Both the position numbers and the translations under genes were made by a program. A model generated the notes under the pieces. It was given only the letters and a program-made list of their open reading frames with translations. It had not been told where the DNA came from and made no database searches. From positions 1 through 64,000 of the forward strand of contig JAQUWD010000005.1 of NCBI GenBank assembly GCA_028693055.1: a DNA stretch of 64,000 nucleotides, written 5' to 3'. This document shows, in pieces, positions 62,781-64,000 of this stretch (its first letter is position 1; each line of letters starts with the position of its first letter). The stretch is from Eubacteriales bacterium. Its GTDB lineage: Bacteria > Bacillota > Clostridia > Christensenellales > Aristaeellaceae.

Positions 62781-63719
62781 TTACCACAGGCTGGTTTCGG
62801 TCACTCGACGGCTAAAGGCATTCGCGCCGATTAGTATGGTCAGGTTAATAATGGAATTAAACAATCCCACCGCAGCGCCATAGCTGTAATCCCGTTCCAT
62901 AAGGCCGCGCCTATACACATAGCTGGAAATAACATCCGACGTTTCATAAATAGCGGGCGAGTACAGCAGAATGATCTTTTCATAACCCATGACCATCATA
63001 TTTCCTACCCGCATAATAAGCTGAATCACAATGACCGGTAAAATAGCCGGAATATTTACGTGAATAATCCGCTGAATGCGCCCCGCGCCATCGATGGTAG
63101 CCGCCTCATGCAAGGAGGGATCCACACCCGACAGCGTAGCTAAATAGATGATGGTTCCCCAGCCCATATGCTGCCACATGTCGGAAGCCACAAAGATGGT
63201 TCGAAAATTGTTTGGAGACGCTAGCAGGTTGCTGCGTTCCACTCCGAACAAGGCCAGAATATCTCCAAAAATCGAGGTAGACTCGCAAAATTCCGTAAGC
63301 AAACCGCAAACCACAACCACTGATATGAAATGAGGCATATAGGTGACCGTTTGAATGAGGTTTTTGTATTTGTTTTCCATCATTTGGTTAATCATTAACG
63401 CAAAAATAATGGAGCCTGTAAAGGAAAACAAAATCTGGTACAAATTCAACAGCAACGTGTTGCGAATGACCCGCCATGCGTATACGCCGGTTAAAAAATC
63501 GGTAAAATGCTTGAACCCGACAAATTTGCTGCCCTCTATTCCCTTCATCGGTTTATAGTCCATAAAAGCAATCACTGAATAGTACATCGTGGCGTAATGA
63601 AAAATCAGGTAGTACGCCACAACCGGGATTAGCATAAAATAAATGTACCGATGCTTGACCATGGATTTCCACAAGGTCCCGGCTCGAGTAGCGGGTTTAG
63701 CTGTCGTAAGGCTCGTCAT
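62781..63719 (-). CDS. Carbohydrate ABC permease, LplB type
   Basis: A 312-residue permease with six helices; I-P-V-V-A-Y-Y-L-I-F-H-Y near residue 35, F-V-G-F-K-H-F near residue 65, and the EAA-loop E-A-A-T-I-D-G-A near residue 195 match LplB-like proteins. ATG 63719 follows GGAGG. It is the first gene of the permease-permease-binding protein-sulfatase operon, just after the AraC gene to its right on the same strand. Confidence 0.93.
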   Translation of the reverse strand: MTSLTTAKPATRAGTLWKSMVKHRYIYFMLIPVVAYYLIFHYATMYYSVIAFMDYKPMKGIEGSKFVGFKHFTDFLTGVYAWRVIRNTLLLNLYQILFSFTGSIIFALMINQMMENKYKNLIQTVTYMPHFISVVVVCGLLTEFCESTSIFGDILALFGVERSNLLASPNNFRTIFVASDMWQHMGWGTIIYLATLSGVDPSLHEAATIDGAGRIQRIIHVNIPAILPVIVIQLIMRVGNMMVMGYEKIILLYSPAIYETSDVISSYVYRRGLMERDYSYGAAVGLFNSIINLTILIGANAFSRRVTETSLW

Positions 63720-63746
63720 GGAGCTCACCTCCGTTTGTTTGGTTCT

Positions 63747-63775
63747 AGCATAAATGTTGATGTCTTATCTGGCAA
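63747..63775 (-). promoter_or_regulatory. Promoter of the sulfatase/sugar importer operon
   Basis: Minus-strand TTGCCA (63775-63770) and TATGCT (63752-63747) are spaced 17 bases. Confidence 0.6.
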
Positions 63776-63792
63776 TATGTCATTAAGTTTTG

Positions 63793-63833
63793 ACTATGCC
63801 AAAAAGCAATCGTCACAGATACTATGCCAAAAA
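63793..63833. promoter_or_regulatory. Direct repeats upstream of the importer promoter
   Basis: ACTATGCCAAAAA occurs at 63793-63805 and 63821-63833, 28 bases apart in the same orientation. They lie 18-58 bases upstream of the -35 element, as expected of an activator site, probably for the AraC protein encoded next to it. Confidence 0.5.
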
Positions 63834-63860
63834 AATCGCTATGCGAAAAACGCACAGCGA
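63829..63860 (-). terminator. Terminator of the right-edge AraC gene
   Basis: On the minus strand TCGCTGTGCG pairs with CGCATAGCGA (one G-T pair) around a T-rich loop and is followed by seven T. It overlaps the second direct repeat. Confidence 0.85.
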
Positions 63861-63890
63861 CGTGAAAATCCAAATAATATAAGCCTTTGC

Positions 63891-64000
63891 TTAGGGCTCT
63901 AGGCCATGCGGACGGTTGAGGGAGCGGTACTCGCTGGGAGTCATTCCCTCCGCCTCGCGAAATTTTCGCGTAAAGCTGGCAATGTCCATATAACCTGCCC
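63891..64000 (-). CDS. AraC family regulator, C-terminal fragment
   Basis: The gene enters from the right edge; only the last 35 or so codons are visible, ending in TAA at 63893-63891. The translation A-G-Y-M-D-I-A-S-F-T-R-K-F-R-E-A-E-G-M-T-P and then S-E-Y-R-S is the second helix-turn-helix of AraC regulators. Its place upstream of the sugar importer operon, on the same strand, suggests it controls that operon. Confidence 0.9.
   Translation of the reverse strand, partial: AGYMDIASFTRKFREAEGMTPSEYRSLNRPHGLEP

Overview
The window reads as the chromosome of an anaerobic, endospore-forming member of the Clostridia (Bacillota) with mid-range to moderately high GC. The evidence is a sporulation sigma factor of the SigG type, Gram-positive RNA leaders (SAM-I riboswitch, tandem glycine riboswitch, T-box), strong Shine-Dalgarno sites including several that dictate TTG starts, split glycine decarboxylase subunits and a DUF1540 Cys-rich protein. 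No phage, insertion sequence, CRISPR array, tRNA or rRNA was seen. Several exported proteins, including both transporter-linked solute-binding proteins, lack a lipobox, which is unusual for a monoderm.

Layout. 1-1270: end of a PLP aminotransferase overlapping a sugar/phosphonate-type cytidylyltransferase. 1311-6522: carbohydrate ABC importer (binding protein, two permeases) divergent from two translationally coupled AraC regulators. 6581-8016: metK behind a SAM-I riboswitch. 8017-16622: SANT/Myb-like regulator, orphan binding-protein-like protein, GT-C membrane glycosyltransferase, DUF362-ferredoxin, guaB, zinc-ribbon protein, small secreted protein, AraC/GyrI-like regulator. 16705-18464: dnaA and a possible origin region. 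18465-23924: unknown protein, rarA, SpoOB-type histidine kinase, flippase and glycosyltransferase. 23921-26538: sirtuin, sigG with a small companion, inactive rhomboid. 26616-31592: queT, a 1101-residue secreted protein and an LCP-family protein. 31729-37632: DUF1540 protein, Na+/alanine-glycine symporter, divergent serC-serA, and a serine hydrolase. 37710-44809: a MacAB-like export operon with four HlyD-type adaptors. 45045-46100: Pro-rich unknown. 46095-51580: glycine cleavage operon gcvT-gcvH-gcvPA-gcvPB-lplA under a tandem glycine riboswitch. 51814-53403: D-aminoacylase-like amidohydrolase. 53420-54180: palindrome-rich tandem repeats. 54198-58637: DUF523-pheS-pheT under a T-box leader. 58655-63890: sulfatase plus LplB/YtcP-type sugar importer. 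63891-64000: the end of another AraC regulator.

How the genes work together. One-carbon and small amino acid metabolism recurs: serC/serA make serine, the AGCS symporter moves alanine/glycine, the gcv operon with its own lipoate ligase degrades glycine when glycine is high, and metK makes S-adenosylmethionine under SAM control. Two binding-protein-dependent sugar importers, each with an AraC neighbour and one with a sulfatase, point to scavenging of complex, possibly sulfated host or plant glycans. Cell-surface functions (LCP protein, flippase, glycosyltransferases, phosphonate-type cytidylyltransferase, large secreted protein) make up most of the accessory content.

Most notable: the four-adaptor exporter operon with two membrane-anchored and two cleavable-signal adaptors; the family of multi-hairpin intergenic elements at 53.4-56.8 kb, flanked by genes whose 3' ends show extreme and opposite strand skew; and the possible phosphonate-lipid headgroup pair at the left edge.
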